A DNA stretch of 60,000 bases from Antedon mediterranea (lineage: Eukaryota > Echinodermata > Crinoidea > Comatulida > Antedonidae). A model generated the notes under the pieces. That model was not told the DNA's origin and ran no database searches. It saw nothing but the letters and a program-made list of their open reading frames with translations. Position numbers and translations under genes: made by a program. The stretch covers positions 6,889,001 to 6,949,000 of the forward strand of contig NC_092674.1 of the NCBI RefSeq assembly GCF_964355755.1, in the 5' to 3' direction. This document shows, one piece after another, positions 1 through 14,923 of the stretch (within the stretch, counting starts at the first letter, position 1; every line of letters begins with the position of its first letter).

Positions 1-3000
1 TCTATGGATGGTTGTTAAGGAGTATATTATCGATAGTTTAATGAAGTATGTGATCCATAGTGATACACATACTGTATCTATAGCACAAATATTAACACAT
101 TGAAGTTCTATACTCGCTTTACAGAATTGATTCATTTTGACATAGCATTTGCACAGCTGTCCGGTTGCATTGGTCGACGCATGTGCTAATTGATGTTGTA
201 CAAGTGTTGATAAAAAGTCGCAGAGATGTCCCATTTATTTATTGACACACGCTCTCTTTGCTTACACAATACAAAGTGAAAAATCACATCGATAATGTTT
301 AAACTGCATTACAATTAGATGTCATTAACTGTATTGAACATAAGTCAAGAAAACTCATTAATAACTGGAGGTTAAATTATAGAATATTACTGTAATATAA
401 AATCAAAATAATTATTTATGATAGTTGTACACAATTTTTCAAAATTCATAGATTATAAACAATCAATTTGTTATCTTTTCTGAGAAGTAGTACTTTGTTT
501 GAATATCCAATGAGATTAGATTCAGATTTCATCATAGTTCAATCAAAAGAAAAATAATTTCATAAGATAATTATTGACAAATATGTCAGATTATATTCAT
601 TAACAACTCCAACAATTTAAAACTTTCTTATGAAAGTATATTACCGTAGTACTGTGTGTATTCACCGAGTTACAGTAAGTATGTGAGATACACAAGTATG
701 TCAAACTACATCCATGAATTATCAGCACATGGCCACAACACTTCTAGGCCATATTTCTAGTTTTATCTTTCTTGGAAAGGACTTGTAGTCCAGTGTACTC
801 GTTTGAATTGTATTACTTAACAGAACATGGTGCTTCTTGTTGTAGGGTTACCCCAGTGTTTTAACACTGCTTTGAAATATTCTATCAGCTCAGCTTTGTT
901 AAGAAATTTAGGCCTATGTCAAGTGGGATAAATGTACATTTAAAGTATTAAAAAAAAAATAGCTAATAATAAATGCTTATTTACTAAAATTAATTTAATG
1001 ATAGTAATTTATTGAATTATTATTTGTTTTTTTCCCCAATAGTTATGAGGCCAAAAAACTAGTCTATCATTCATAATCATACCCCAGCATGTTTAGTATA
1101 TTTATGGGTGTTATCTTGCTTTTTGCCTAATGTGCTAGTGTAAAACTAGCACCACACACTTCATAACCAATTTTAGTTTGCAAAACAGGGCTAGCATTTT
1201 ATACACGGGAGAAGAGAAACAATTCTTTAAAAACTCTACTGATGGAACTGCAGTAGTAAAATATGCCCATTGTCTAGTCTGCACAACATGGCTAGCATTT
1301 TATACAGTACATGGGGGAAGAGAAACAATTGTTTTTAAAAACTATACTGAAGGAACTGCAGTACTTCTAGTTAATTAATTCGATTGCTCGCTGACTCCCT
1401 TGTAATGAATAAATGCCTTAATTGCAGCTTCACAAATCGAATAAGAAAATAAGCCTTTAATCTCTCAAGCCATCTTACAAGGCAATATTCGTCTGCCGAT
1501 GGAATACTGTCGTGGTTATATTGAAGATCGAGGGCAAGTATTGCTTTCAGCCTATGGCCTTTCCCCAATTGAAATGTTCGTCGTTAAGTTAATGAGGTAA
1601 CCAGAACAGAAGTCGCTAAAACACGTTCTAACTGATTGAAATGAGAACATGTAAATCCTTATTATTAAGAAGTCCCCATGTGCCTCATCTAACTAGCTTG
1701 ATCTGTAAATGCTAACACAGATTAAAAAAAAAACTTGGAAAACAGATCTGTTGCTCTGAGCTGCGACATACGCCCAGGTTATTACACATCGTTTCAAGAT
1801 TGAAACTAAACGCGTTTCATTTTATACACACGACCACAACTCTGAAATGATTTTAAATTGTATTGGTGAACAGAACGTCAGTTTGGCTAAAGTTGTATCT
1901 ATTCCTTACTTGATATTCACTTAAAGCTGTTGGATTTATTAGAGGCAATGCATTACTGTTATTACTGAGTGATTTTTCAGCTCGACTGGCACAGACGTGC
2001 GTCAGCCGCATTTTTTATACTGATGTGGCTTAATAACATAAAACATGATGGCGATAAGATGTAACCGTGGTAATGATCACCTTAGACAGTACGCGTTCGT
2101 TCCCGGTACTTCGCTTTACTGGGCCGCCAAGGTAGGCAGTCACTCATCAACATTCATATCGATTAGGAAACCTTTTTGTCATTTTTACTACATTATTATA
2201 TTTCCAAGTTATGAACTTATTGGTAAACGAAGACAGTTATTAAGTGATTGATATAAAGCTATTTATAATATTAACGGTCTGCTAGAGTTAATCTTACTCT
2301 CGTTCTAGTAGAGAACTATGATGTGTTATTCTTTCAATTCTAATCCATATCTCTTTTTCAAATTTCTCAAATGGATGACCAAGATTATTAAAGTATCATT
2401 TTGAATCTTCAAAGAGAGAAAAGTTATTTGGTTATTTCTGATTTTTTACATATTTGAGGGGTTTGGTATAATATTTATAATTTAAACACCCAAAAGTATT
2501 TAACTCTAGTTACTAAGAAAGAATATATATTTGAAGACTACAGCCAACCACCATTAATTTTGTTGCGTCCAGAAGGTGTCCCTTAATAGAGATTCTACTG
2601 TTTTATGATGGCACTGTATGTGCACAATTTGGCATAATTATATTAGACATTGATGTTTCCACTTGAAGAATGAATACTACTTTAAACAGTCTTGTTTCTG
2701 TTACCAAATACCTTTGGGACATCCCTATTAAGGGGACACACATTTCTATGAAAGGAAAGGTGGGGAATATATTTTGTAATATGGCCAATCTCTGTTTAGG
2801 GGACACGCAAAGTGGGACACAAATTTCTTATTAATAGAGGCTTGGACTTTAATGTTTCCACTTCAATAATGCTACTTAGAAAAGTCTTATGTCTGACACC
2901 CCCATTAAGGAGATACTTTGTCCTTAGTAGGAGGTCTACTGAACAGCAACAAATAAAATAAAAGTTATTATTAAATTTTGGTATATTTCAAGCATATTTC

Positions 3001-5090
3001 TAGGTCAATACATTTATATATTCTTTAATAATATGATATTTCATATGGTAAGATTATTCAGACTATTTTTTGTTATATTTTACTTTGCATCAAAATATGT
3101 AATTAGAATTTATAGATATAAGTATTGTATGACAAATGTTATATCTAAAAGGCAATAACCATCTTCGGAAATGTCAATGTTAAAAGGTAGGCCTTCTGAA
3201 ATGCTATGGGGAAATGTCGACGACGGAATAGCAGAGTTGTTTCAAATTTGTTTTGACTTTCTCTTTTCGAAAGTTGATGCTAATATGTTTAACTTATAAA
3301 AATAATAATAATGTTAACATTATTATTTAAATGTAATTTCAATAAGTAATTAGAGGGCACGGTCCGCGGATGACACAATTATCCAATAGGGATGCTCGGT
3401 TATACAAAAACATGTTTGGTTTGTAACAGATTGGAATTAATTTGTTGACGTAAAACATATGGACACATTTAAAATAAATCTAGTGAAATGATATTTAACT
3501 AAAATTAGCATAATACAAATATTGATTTAAAACAGTAAATATTGCATTCAACATAATATTCAAATGTATGTCATTTTATTATCATTTTATCATATTGAAA
3601 CAACACATTTTATTCATCCAATTCTTATGTAAATTCTTTGTGTCAAAAAGCATTATAAACGTCTGGCCGTTAGATCTTACAGAAGCTCCCGTCTAATTGG
3701 TCGGTGATGATTGCCGAGCTATTTTTACGCATATTCTTACACCTGCGATAGACGACTGTCAACTCACTAATGACCAGGTGAAAGTTTAATTAATTCATGA
3801 ATAAATTATACAGTTCAGTGATTTGCATGTTCACTTGTAACACTTGAGATTCAAATCTAATTTATGAATTAAAAATTAAGAAAAAAAATTCTACTTTCTA
3901 CTAAATATTTAATTAACTTAAATGTCAAAAAAATATTTTGTCATTAATAATAATAATTAATTAATTATAGAAATATCTCTGGAAACAAATTTGATTTAAC
4001 CTTTAATTATTATTAAATAAATACTTTAATTTATAATTAAATAAGAATTTCTTTTCTCAGTTTACTAAGGTAGTAGGTACTAATTAAGACCTATTAGAAG
4101 ACCTTTTTAAAGTCCAACAGTTATTTAATTTTACAGTTTATAAAGGTAATATTGTACCTAAATTACTAATTATGATCTCTTTTTAAGTCCTTAATTTCAC
4201 AGTTTTCTAGAAGAACTTTTCAATAATAAAATGGAAGACCTTATTACTGTAAGGTCAAACAATAAAGAATCTTTTAGAATAATTTTTTTTTGTATTAATC
4301 AACCCAATATAATATAGAATTCTTTAAACAATATTTTTAAATTTATTATTAGTCTACTGTCTTAAAAGGGATTTTATTTTTAGGTAATTCTTTATTTAAT
4401 TTTTTTATAATGTTAAACATATGATGTTAAACCTGAGTTAAGAACCGTATTCCAGATTTAAAAATTGACAATTATTAAATATTTCTAGTCTACTGTCTCT
4501 TGTGACCATTTTAATAAATTATGCTACAACGCTCGCCGTCTCTGTACAGTATTATAGCTTGTGTAAACTACAGCAAAATAGCTACAAGGCATAGATTTGT
4601 CCATTTTCTGTTCAATCTGAATCGGCTAAACTAAACTTACTCGATTTGATTCCTTTGTGGTTGTAACGTAAAAAATATAATGTTGTGCTTTTCAGTTTAG
4701 TGGCCATTTTAATAACTTATGCTTGCTCATTGGTTTTCTAAAATATAAAACAGCTAATAACGAGGCATAGATTTTTCCATTTGGTATTTGTTCACTAAAA
4801 ATTTTAATCCGGCTAAACTCAAATGGCTGTTTGGGTTTTATTCTTTTGTGGTTATAATGTAAAAATATAATCTAGAATATCTGTCTCTAGGAAATATTAA
4901 AAAGTAAAATTGTTGCTATCACAATGAAATGGTTGTATCTCAATTTACTAAAAAAGGAACGCTGACCCTGAAAGGTTTGTAGGAAATTTGTTTTTAAATT
5001 TGATAGAATACATCTACCATTCACATTTTAGAAAGAAGTCATGATATAATGACTTGTATTAAGTACTAATACAGTAAAAAATACACCTGA
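1..5090. other. AT-rich non-coding flank or intron
   Basis: No exon recognised. Contains a direct duplication of about 85 bp (1180-1262 and 1280-1363; both carry GCTAGCATTTTATACA and GGAACTGCAGTA), copies of the TACAGTA-type element (about 2565-2940), and a loose duplication at about 4500-4690 and 4690-4875 (both with GGCATAGATTTxTCCATTT). The KIDINS220 start exon was looked for and not found. Confidence 0.6.
1180..1363 (+). repeat. Direct duplication, about 85 bp x2
   Basis: Two copies about 100 bp apart share CATGGCTAGCATTTTATACA-like starts, GAAGAGAAACAATT, AAAAACT(C/A)TACTGA and GGAACTGCAGTA. They differ by a small insertion (AGTACA) and scattered changes. The translated short ORF across it is simply the repeat read through. 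Confidence 0.8.
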
Positions 5091-5439
5091 AATTAAGTCT
5101 GAATTTATTGGTATTTCACACTCAGGATATATCCATCTAGTAGTCTAAATTCTATTAAAGATGAATTGTCCCCCTGAAAAAATATTTCTTAACAAAAATA
5201 GTTATCCACTTTGACTAAAAAGTGGATAAAAAAAATATACAATTACCCGAAAAAACTGTAATTTAAAGCAAAAAATGGTCAAACATGTTATATGTAAAAA
5301 CATGACTTTTTTCGTTTTTCCCCCTACGGAAGTGATTAACTTTATTAAAACTACAAAATAACATATTCAAAGTCTGTTTTAATTAATCTTTATTTCTCAA
5401 TTTTTGGAGGACAATACATCTTTAACTGCATATTCTAAA

Positions 5440-6220
5440 TAGTAAATTGTATTTGAATGTGTTTACTAAGAACACTGAAACCAAGTCTGATATTGTATGG
5501 TAAAACTATTGGTATTTACACACATGTATCCATCTAATATAGTTCTGTTAACTGCATCTTTAAGGAATCACTATCAAAATAAATTAAATCCCAGTATAGT
5601 ATACCATTTTGCTAACGAAGAAACACCAAAACCAAATCTGGTATAAAATCATTGGTATTTCACACACTGAACACACAGCTTCCAGTAACACCACATTCTA
5701 ATTACTAATTCCTTAAGGAATCAATCAGAAGGAATTGTATCAATCCCAGTTTTTATTATACTAATTTACTATAAAGAAGAGAAAAAAAAAACGGCAAAAC
5801 CAATTGTATGGTAAATCATTGGTATTTCACACACGGAACACACAACTTCCATTCCAATGCCACATTTTTTGACTAATTTCTTTAGGAATCCGTATAAAAA
5901 AGATTTGTATCCCAGTATAATACCAATTTGATAAAAGAAGAAATGACAAAACCAATCAAATTGTATGGTACTGTAAATCATTGGTATTTCACACACGGAA
6001 CAAACAGCTTCCATTACCGCCACATTCTCTAATGACTAATTTCTTAAGGAATCAATCAGAAGGAATTGTATCAATCCCAGTTTATACTAATTTACTATAA
6101 AGAAGAAAAAAAAAACAGCAAAACCAATTGTATGGTAAATCATTGGTATTTCACACACGGAACACACAGCTTCCATTAACGCCACATTCTCTAATGACTA
6201 ATTCCTTAAGGAATCAATAT
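5440..6220 (+). repeat. Tandem repeat, unit about 143-167 bp, about 5 copies
   Basis: The landmark GGTATTTCACAC recurs at about 5511, 5654, 5821, 5983 and 6145. Each unit also carries CAAAACCAA, ATTGTATGGTAAATCATT, ACACAGCTTCCATT, CCACATTCTCTAATGACTAA and TTCCTTAAGGAATCAATC. The last two or three units are most alike, as expected from recent local duplication. An older relative of the landmark appears near 5110. The minus-strand ORF at 5769-6023 is this repeat read through. Confidence 0.9.
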
Positions 6221-7590
6221 CTCATATAATGAGAATTACTTGAAGTGCCAAAGGGAAGTTATTCTTGGAATCAAATAGAAACAAGATCAACATTAAAATA
6301 GAGTGGGAAATTGAGTTTCACCGTTAATGAATTTCACTGCCATTATCTGTTATTATAGTTTTGCTAAAAAATGGTATTAGAGAGTGATGTGGTAATTGAA
6401 AATTGATGATAGCTTTGTGGTGATTCATTCAATGAGTAAACTGAAATAACACATTTTTTTACTGGTTTCTGCAGTATATTGCGTTATTTGCAACAGTAAT
6501 TGTAAAATCGTTTTTGGTTTGATTAAATATATTACTGCATGACCACTTAAAAATGCAAATAATATAACATAAATATGTTAACCATAAATTCATTCATTTA
6601 TTTGGTGAATGTGAACCTTAATATTAATAAATACACAACAAAAAAATGATCACCAAACAATTACAATAGAAATGGTAGTAAAAATTTGTTTAAAACTTCA
6701 ATAAAAATTTTAATAAACATCAAAAGCAGACAATACAAAAATAATTTAAAATACAGTCACAGTATATAAAAAATTACTAAAATTTGAAAAAAATTGTACA
6801 CTGAATACATTTTTACAAAAAAAATATACAATACACAATAAAAAGATATATAAAAAAATAATGATTTACAATTTTGAAAATAAGGGCTATTACTTTGTCC
6901 ATTTTTAATTGACTAAACTAGCCGCCAAATAGATTTGATACCTAAATAATACATATAAAATACATTAAAAAAAATATATACAATAAACAATAAAAAGAGA
7001 TTAAAAAAATAATAATAATAATAATAGATAAAATCTTTTTTTATATTGAAAAGATTTACAAAAAGAAGGGCTATTACTTTGTACATTATGTAGGAACATT
7101 TTAATTGACTATTCTAAACTGGCCGAATAGATTTGATACCTTTGTGTATTACCGCCAACATTATATGCACCGAAGGAGGAATGATGGAGTGTTCCCTTCC
7201 CCTAATTTTCCTTGTTTGTTTAGATAATTATTTGCGTTTTCAATATAAATCTTATCATTGACTTCCATTCCGTGTCTTCTTCATTTCCATGTTGGTTTTG
7301 TCTCTACTGATGAGATCATTCAGGCAATTTCCACTGGAAACTTGATAGTCTGGCTCAGACAAAGTCTGTATAGTGTTGCCGCTATGAAAATTAACAGGCT
7401 TCGGTTATTGATTGTACGTTTGTGTTTGCGTGAAATGTTTGCAGTGAGGATGTACAAAGAGTGGGAATAATAGGGTACAGGTATTTGCCATTTATTGACA
7501 GTGTCAGTCATTAACAAATTAATTCAAATATTTAGTTTTGAAAAAAGATATAATAATATGTTATTATATGAATCCAAAGGCAAATTACTA
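6221..7590. other. Non-coding, A-rich, with a short duplication
   Basis: No gene seen. About 6840-6950 and 6980-7142 are a diverged duplication: both have AGGGCTATTACTTTGT, TTTTAATTGACTA and AATAGATTTGATACC. 6600-7050 is very A-rich with AATAAT runs. Confidence 0.55.
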
Positions 7591-8040
7591 AAAAAATGAC
7601 AAAGCTGTAGGTATAAGTGGCTGAATCTCAATGGAGATATAAAATAAAATAAGCACTGAAAAAATGACAATGCTGAGGGTTTCAGTGGCTGAATCTAAAT
7701 GGAGATACAAAATAAAATAAGCACTGAAAAAATGACAATGCTGTGAGTATCGGTGGCTGGATCACAATGGCGATATAAAATAAAATAAGCACTGACAAAA
7801 TGACAATGCTGTGGGTATCAGTGGCTGGATCTCAATGGAGGTATAACATCAAAATAAGCACTGACAAAATGACAATGCTGTGGGTATCAGTGGCTGGATC
7901 TCAATGGAGGTATAACATCAAAATAAGCACTGACAAAATGACAATGCTGTGGGTATCAGTGGCTGGATCGGAGATACAAAATGACAATGCTGTGGGTATC
8001 AGTGGCTGGATCTCAATGGAGGTATAACATCAAAATAAGC
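7591..8040 (+). repeat. Minisatellite, 68-69 bp unit, seven copies
   Basis: ATGACAA(T/A)GCTG begins at 7596, 7664, 7732, 7800, 7869, 7938 and 7981; the last interval is shortened to 43 bp by an internal deletion. The later units are 69 bp (23 codons), so they stay open and encode a repeated MTMLWVSVAGSQWRYNIKIS peptide. Earlier units are 68 bp and break the frame, so this is probably not a protein gene. Confidence 0.95.
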
Positions 8041-11000
8041 AATAAGCTAAATCAAGATGATAAATTAAAACAGCCAGAAAAATCTGCAGAGCTTTCGGGC
8101 AACACTAGCCCTTCATCTTCATATTCGAACTATTATTATGTTATAGGGGCTGGACTCGATAAGTATTTTGGCCCCTTCCTATGTTAATTCCATTACTACA
8201 GCTATTATTGTTATAACTTTATTAGAAAAAAAGAAAGGAAATCTATTTGAATTGAATTGATTTGAATCAGTGCAAGTTATTATATGATTACATGTATAAC
8301 ATTTTCTTTGTCATCTTCACTCTCAACAATTACCATTGTTATCATCATCATACTGTGATAAAAATTATATCATTATTATAATCATATTTGTCATCATCAT
8401 TTATTATCATCTTTGTCACAATCTTCCTCACCAAGTAATGATTCAAATTCTGGCGGATCCGATGGTGAAGTTGCTGATGGATTGACAGGTCAGGTTTCTT
8501 TCTTTCCAGCAATCTTTCTTGAGCAGTTTCAATAACATTATCATAATGGCTTAATACTCTAATGCCATTTCCTTTAGTCAGCACATCAAGGAACCATGAA
8601 TATCATTACAAGATACTACTGTATTTTACAATAACATTTGCCAGATTTTTTACAATATTATTTTACAAATAAGGCACTTTAATAAGTACAGATTGATTTG
8701 AAACTTGAAAATAATTATCTTGAAAATTAAAGGTTGTAAAATAAAAATTTAATGTAATTTATTCCTTAATATTAAACTGGACATTTTGGATAGACCTATA
8801 TGAACCAGCCACCAGTTCACCCACCAGTTCACCCACCATGATCAGTTCTTTAACATCCAGTGTACATGCACAATGAGAGTAAAGACCTGCCTAGGATACA
8901 CTCTGACAAAATGATCCCCTTAACTCAATCTCTGAAAAGTCAATTGAAAATGCAATTAAATCTTCTTGCATTCAGAAAAGAACCATAGTTTTATATACAC
9001 AGTTTAAAGAATAAAAATAAAGTACTGTATATCCGGTATTTTTATTATTGGCAAAGATACAGAGATTTTTACACAGCTATTTGGTTTTGGTCTCGTCTAT
9101 GTTTTGGGTCTTTAGGTCTAAACTAAAGGCTTTCTTGTGCATACAAAGTGGTCTTCTCTATAGGCCTCTTTATATCTTAAACCTAAGCTTCCAAAAATAC
9201 AAAAAGTTCATTCACACTCCTCTCCCCATCTTCCAGGTGTCTCTCTGCGTACTAGTTCATGATTTAGTAAAGCCATACATACCTTCTGATTGAAGCCATT
9301 CTTAGTATAGTAGCATAGTTTCTGCTAGTATTTCTACTACAGATCACTGCTTATATAATCCCATTCTGTCCTTTACAATTATCATTAAACTTCAATTTAA
9401 TATAATTTTTTTTCTGACATGAAGAAATCAAAGCAGACAAATATAATTGATTTCTATTTATAACTTTATATTAAATATCGATTTAAGATAAAGGTAATTG
9501 TACTGTATGAAACTTTATATCTTATTTATACTTATTTTAATTCCTTGTAAGTTTAAAATTGAAAATTGTGTTTTATGTGCTTTATCCAATATAATGTGAT
9601 ATGTAATAATTTTCTTATACAATATCATAAACATGTTTTATGTATTCCTAGCAGGGGAATTTTTTTTTTATTTCTCCAGTTGATCACCTGACATCTGATT
9701 ATACATCTGTACGTTTTTTGCTTTGTTTTTTTTGCATTGATAGTTCAGTAGCGTTCAGTTATTTTTATTACTGATATGAAGATACCTTAATATATAAATA
9801 CCACGGGTTACTAATCACAATGCGGAAAAGGCTGTCAGATGTTTGATGATGAATTGGCAGCTGGTAAGGCTGGAGCTCAGAATTCTAGGCTAATAAGAAA
9901 CTGGGGACCGGGACTTGTAGGCCAAAAACAGGCTTGTGTTGATTTGCTTGCGGGTGTACTGTACTGTAGGCCAAGGTGTTGTGGATTGGGGTTGGCCAAT
10001 AAACGGCTGGTGTTTCCTTGGGTTGGGCTATGACACAGCTGGTACAGCTTGGGTTTAGGCCAAGAACCTATGATCCAACACTTTTAGCTTCACATTCAGA
10101 GGGCTTAATTCAATTTGTCATGTTTGACACCTTGATTAGAACACACAGGGCAGGCACGTGTCTAACATGGATTTCAAGTATTCCAATATATTGTATTTGT
10201 ACATACCACTGGTATGATATTTATGTGTATGTTCATTTATTTTATTGGTAGATTTTAGTACATTTATTGTCATTCTAAGAGCTGCTGAATACACAGTAAC
10301 ATTACCTAAGCATATAGCAAAACATCTGACCATAAATATTTAAGTTATATCTGTATTTTTTCTTTTACCTTTCACTATTCTTGTTGACTTGGACTTGGAT
10401 TTTTAAACTATTTGGATTAATTTTTCACATGATAAATATTTTATACAGTAGATTAGAATCCTCATTAAGAAACCTAACGTTTCCATTTTCTCTTCTTAAT
10501 GGACTGTCCTCTGAACAGGGATTGGACATATTGCAGTACCCCTGTTTGTTTGGAGGAAAGTGTCCTTAAACTGGTGTTCCCTGAATAGGGATGTCCCAAA
10601 GGAGGAGTTTTACTTTTATTGCTTAAATTAATAGATTGTACAATATCTTCATTTTAAAAATTCAAAGAAGTAATTTTCTTATTTCTTATTATTTCCAAGT
10701 ATTGAATTACCGCAATGAATAAGAATATACAGTTAAATAAATATCAATATAGTTCCATGGCAATGTCCATATCTATTATACAATATACATAAAATAAATA
10801 GGCCTCCTATTTACATTTTAAACTATATTACTACAACATCTGATGAGAACATTGCAAACTGTAGGCCTACAGTTAGTAACATGCTGATCAGCGCACACCT
10901 AAAGTCCCAGCGGCCTTTTCGGCTGACCTTAATTCAATTAGTATGACTCTAAAGCATACATACTTATGTATGTTGCTGCTGTTAATGAGTTTGAATGTCT

Positions 11001-14000
11001 TACATTCCACACTTGTATCTATGGTACTACAGTTGAAGCCCTCGTTTTGGACACCCCTATTGATGGGTTTAGGACACCCCTATTGAAAGGACACCCCTAT
11101 TAATTTTGTTGGGTCCAAAAGGTGTCCCCATAAGAGGCGTTTTACTATAAGTAGAAAGTGTCCTCTTAATAAGGTTTTTGTTTTTTTGATTGTCACCTAT
11201 TCAAGAACATAAATAAGTCTATTTCATTACCTGGATAAACCGACATTTGCCTATTCTTTCTGAGAAGATAGCTACAACTCGAATATACAAAATTATGAAA
11301 CACCCCTGTCGGATAATGGTCAAGAAAATATAAACTTTCAATTTAACTCCTTGATTTTTATTAATTGATTAACAGCTTATCGATTATTAAATCAAATAAT
11401 TCTTCTACTGTTTTTTGTTTAATACTTTATTTGGCAGTTCAGTTTCCAGGGTCCATGCCGCAATCATTCTGCTGCAGTTACTGAAGTAATTACATTTTTT
11501 AAACCATTTAAGCCTGTTTAGCTAATACAGAATTTAGCACACTTTTTGAGTATTAAGTCATATACCCTGTTTATTGTTTTTTGTAGTGGCTGCCTTCTCA
11601 TAAGTTATTGCATTCAAAAATGTTGTTTCTGCAGTAACTGCAGTAGAATAATTTCAACATGATCCCTAATAGTAATAGCTATTCTACATAAAACATGAAT
11701 AAATATATTACCAAAGGCAATATCATTCTTACTACTGTACTTCCGCATCAACTGATTTAAAAGTTTGCCGCACTCGTGGAAAGATATCCCCGACGACTGC
11801 TAATTAATGTGTTGACTAAGTACCTGTACATGCTGAATAGCATAACCTGACAAAATGGTGCACGAGAAATTTATAAATTCTTTGCTTTGCTAGTGATGTA
11901 AAGGTTAACTCTTGGTATGTCTTCATAAATTATCTCAGTCTGTTTCAAAATTTTAATAGATGAGTGTAAGAATGAGTATTTTACTATTTCTTGGCTGTTT
12001 TCGTACCAGATATTGTATTAAATTAAAATCGCATCAAAATATAAAAACAGGCATAAATACAAAATCTATTTCGTGCCTAGTTTGCCCTGGATAAACCAAC
12101 AATAGCCTTTCTCCTTGAAGAGCAAGATATAACTCGAAAAGTTTTCATTGAATCCCCCTCTCTACAAATGGTATAGTGCATGAACTATACCCTCAAGTAG
12201 GAGCCTCCCCACAAACCACCATCATCGTTTCTTTTTGAGACATGGAATATTGTCGGTTTATGCAGCACTCAAGGACTACCAACAACACTGTGGTTTGTGT
12301 AACCAATGATCAATTATATTTAGTCCTATTTTAAACTCTACACTATTATTAAACTAGTTGGACAAAAAATATGGTAGTGATATTCAGTACCCAAAATGGT
12401 AGTGATATGACATCATCATGTCCATATAATGTGCACATAATTTTTGTCACATACAGTAGTTGGATAGTGTAGACAGAACTTTACAAAATCTTTTAAATAA
12501 AAGTGTAAATAAAATTAAGTATTTAGTTCTTCCAGATTCTTGAATAATCAACTTACTGATACATGTATAGCAACATAGCATGTAAGTATACCAACTAATG
12601 CAAGAATCTGTTATTATAACATAGAATGAAGAACAACAGGTTCTTGAAATCATTCGTAGAAGCGAAAAACAGATTATATGAAAAAAACATTTAATGTCTT
12701 TTTTCACTCTGATAAAGTAGGGCAGATCAGAAAGTTGACATGTATCATAAGAATACTAGCGACTAGAACGAATAAATTAAGACACCATTACAGTAAATTA
12801 TTGTATGTGCTTCACTGCAAACTTTCTTTTTAATAGTGAGTAGTGATAGTGGCATATGATTAAAATATAATCATTACATTTTTTTTTTCGTTATAAAAAA
12901 AATTATCAATTTGTAATTTCCTGAATTTAAAGGGAATCTTCTAGGAATTGAACGTGATTTAAAATGGATATTGTAACGAACCAGTCATAAGTCAATACAG
13001 AATTTTATGTTCTGGAAGACGAATGACTGTAAAATATTTGAAAAAAACAAAACTTTAAATGTTGTGTTGTGATTAAAAGATTTACCAAAGTAAAATAAAT
13101 TATAAAAACCTCATTTCCAAGTCTCTTTCAAATAAATATAATAATTAAACAATAATATGAAATAACTAAACTTGAACGCAAAATAGCCAGAGACAAGTGA
13201 TAATAAACAGAGACAGAAATACCATCATTAAACAGAAGTTAATCTTATTACAAATGATTTAGACCATGCTATATTTATTAAAACAACAAACATGTCATAC
13301 CGTACTAAAAATACTGCATAGCCATACTTACAATTTCACTTCAAAATTCAACATAAATTATGCCTCATATATTTTGATACTTTTGTAATTATAGTATAAC
13401 AAATGTCCAGTGAAGAATTTCTAATAATTTTTTTCTCTTTTGTGGGGATTTCACCCACTTTTATTTCTTGTATACAAATGATTATTTAATTTTATATAAT
13501 AAATTTATTTTTTATCGTTATATTTATTTTCTTCTTATATAACATGTTCAATAATATGTTTCTCTATTTTTAATTTGGATAATATTTTTAAAGGCCTATT
13601 TTTTTTGTCCAATTTTTACTTTGTTTGAATAATTGGTCCTGTACGACTATCACAAGATATTGCATGTGAATGTACTCTACCAAGTTGTTGAATACATTAA
13701 TTTTAATTATGTATGCGTTTTGTTAAATACAATTTTACAGACTCCTATTCTGTGGTTTTAAATATCACAATGATTCGCCAAGTGATGTTTTCTTTAGATT
13801 AATGTTTACCTTATCATTTTAGTGTACAGTGAATTTTACAATCATATAAATGAGGATCTGGGCTATTACTAAAAGTGTTTGACTCTTATGGAGCGTTTAT
13901 TAATCTTAAACAGTTACCAAGAAAATAAAGCACTATATTTTATCATGAACTTTTGACAAATGATTAAAAAAAATAATAATACTTGTTTTTCTCAGAGCAC

Positions 14001-14680
14001 ATTTCTTTTAGGAAACATTTTTTTTTCAAACATGACTTTCCAAGAAATTCGATGTTTGCTTAAAATTTAAATAAATACAGTATCAACAATTACACCTGTA
14101 ATGGTCACTTAAGTCAAAATACATTCTACGTAAAGTTAAGCAACTGCCATCTAGTAAACATGCTCTTTGTATGGTTTTTAACTGGTTCATGTAAGACTGC
14201 AAAAGACACACATTTGAATGTCAATGAACTACATTGGACCCTAAGACATAGCCTTTAGTTAACAAACAAAATACAGAAGTTGACATCACCCCGATGATAA
14301 CGTAATTAATAGTGAAATATTAAATCCTAAATGTTTCATTGCTTGGAGTAAGTATTATACTGTAATATACTTAAATTTGAGTTTTTCTATATAAATGATG
14401 AAAACGTTGTCAACACGGCTAGTAGAGTCCCATATTTTACTTTTTGATAAATTAACTAAATTAAACCCTTTAGGATTTTACTCAAATCTTCTTGTGTGCT
14501 ATGTAAAACTGAAGAATTTCTTTTTATGCTACACAAGCCAAATGCACAGAATAAATATCAAACTTTGTGGTTCAAAGAGCAGAACACTAGTTTCACTAGC
14601 CCATTAGACTAGCAAATTTTGACCAATTCGTCACAGATTAACAGACTATTAGTCTACCATTATAAAAGCATACGCTTACT
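8041..14680. other. Non-coding, several inverted-repeat element copies
   Basis: No coding exon recognised. Holds ATC-rich low complexity (about 8330-8420), a short CACCAGTTCACC triplication (about 8810-8840), TACAGTA-type element pieces (about 10490-10610 and 11030-11170), ACCTGGATAAACC-type pieces (about 11225-11345 and 12068-12275) and one copy of the TCTACACTATCAAACT element (12333-12484). 12485-14680 is AT-rich with nothing I can name. Confidence 0.55.
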
Positions 14681-14828
14681 AAAGCATGGTTCCCACTAGA
14701 GATGCAACGCAAGGACAAAGACGCAACACAAGCGAGTTGACCAATCACAAGTGACAGTTTGAATAATCTGTTGTATGTGATTGGTCAAATCACGCGTTGC
14801 CTTGCGTCTCTAGTAAAAACCAAGCATT
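14681..14828. mobile_element. Short inverted-repeat element (MITE-like), 148 bp
   Basis: The left end AAGCATGGTTCCCACTAGAG is matched in inverted orientation by the right end (CTCTAGTAAAAACCAAGC). GATGCAACGCAAGG pairs with CCTTGCGTC. Internal GACCAATCAC and GTGATTGGTC also pair, so the element could fold almost end to end. A second, more diverged copy is at 25103-25200. No coding capacity. Confidence 0.8.
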
Positions 14829-14923
14829 TAATACACAGTACAGTAGTTACTGTAGATCCTGACTGGATGACATGAACTGGTACAAAAGAATGTTTTTCTA
14901 TTATTATTAATAATACCGTATTT

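Noticed and set aside
1593-1600. Candidate donor of the missing first exon (AATGAG|GTAACC)
   Set aside because: The needed frame has a TAA two codons upstream and no ankyrin-like sequence.
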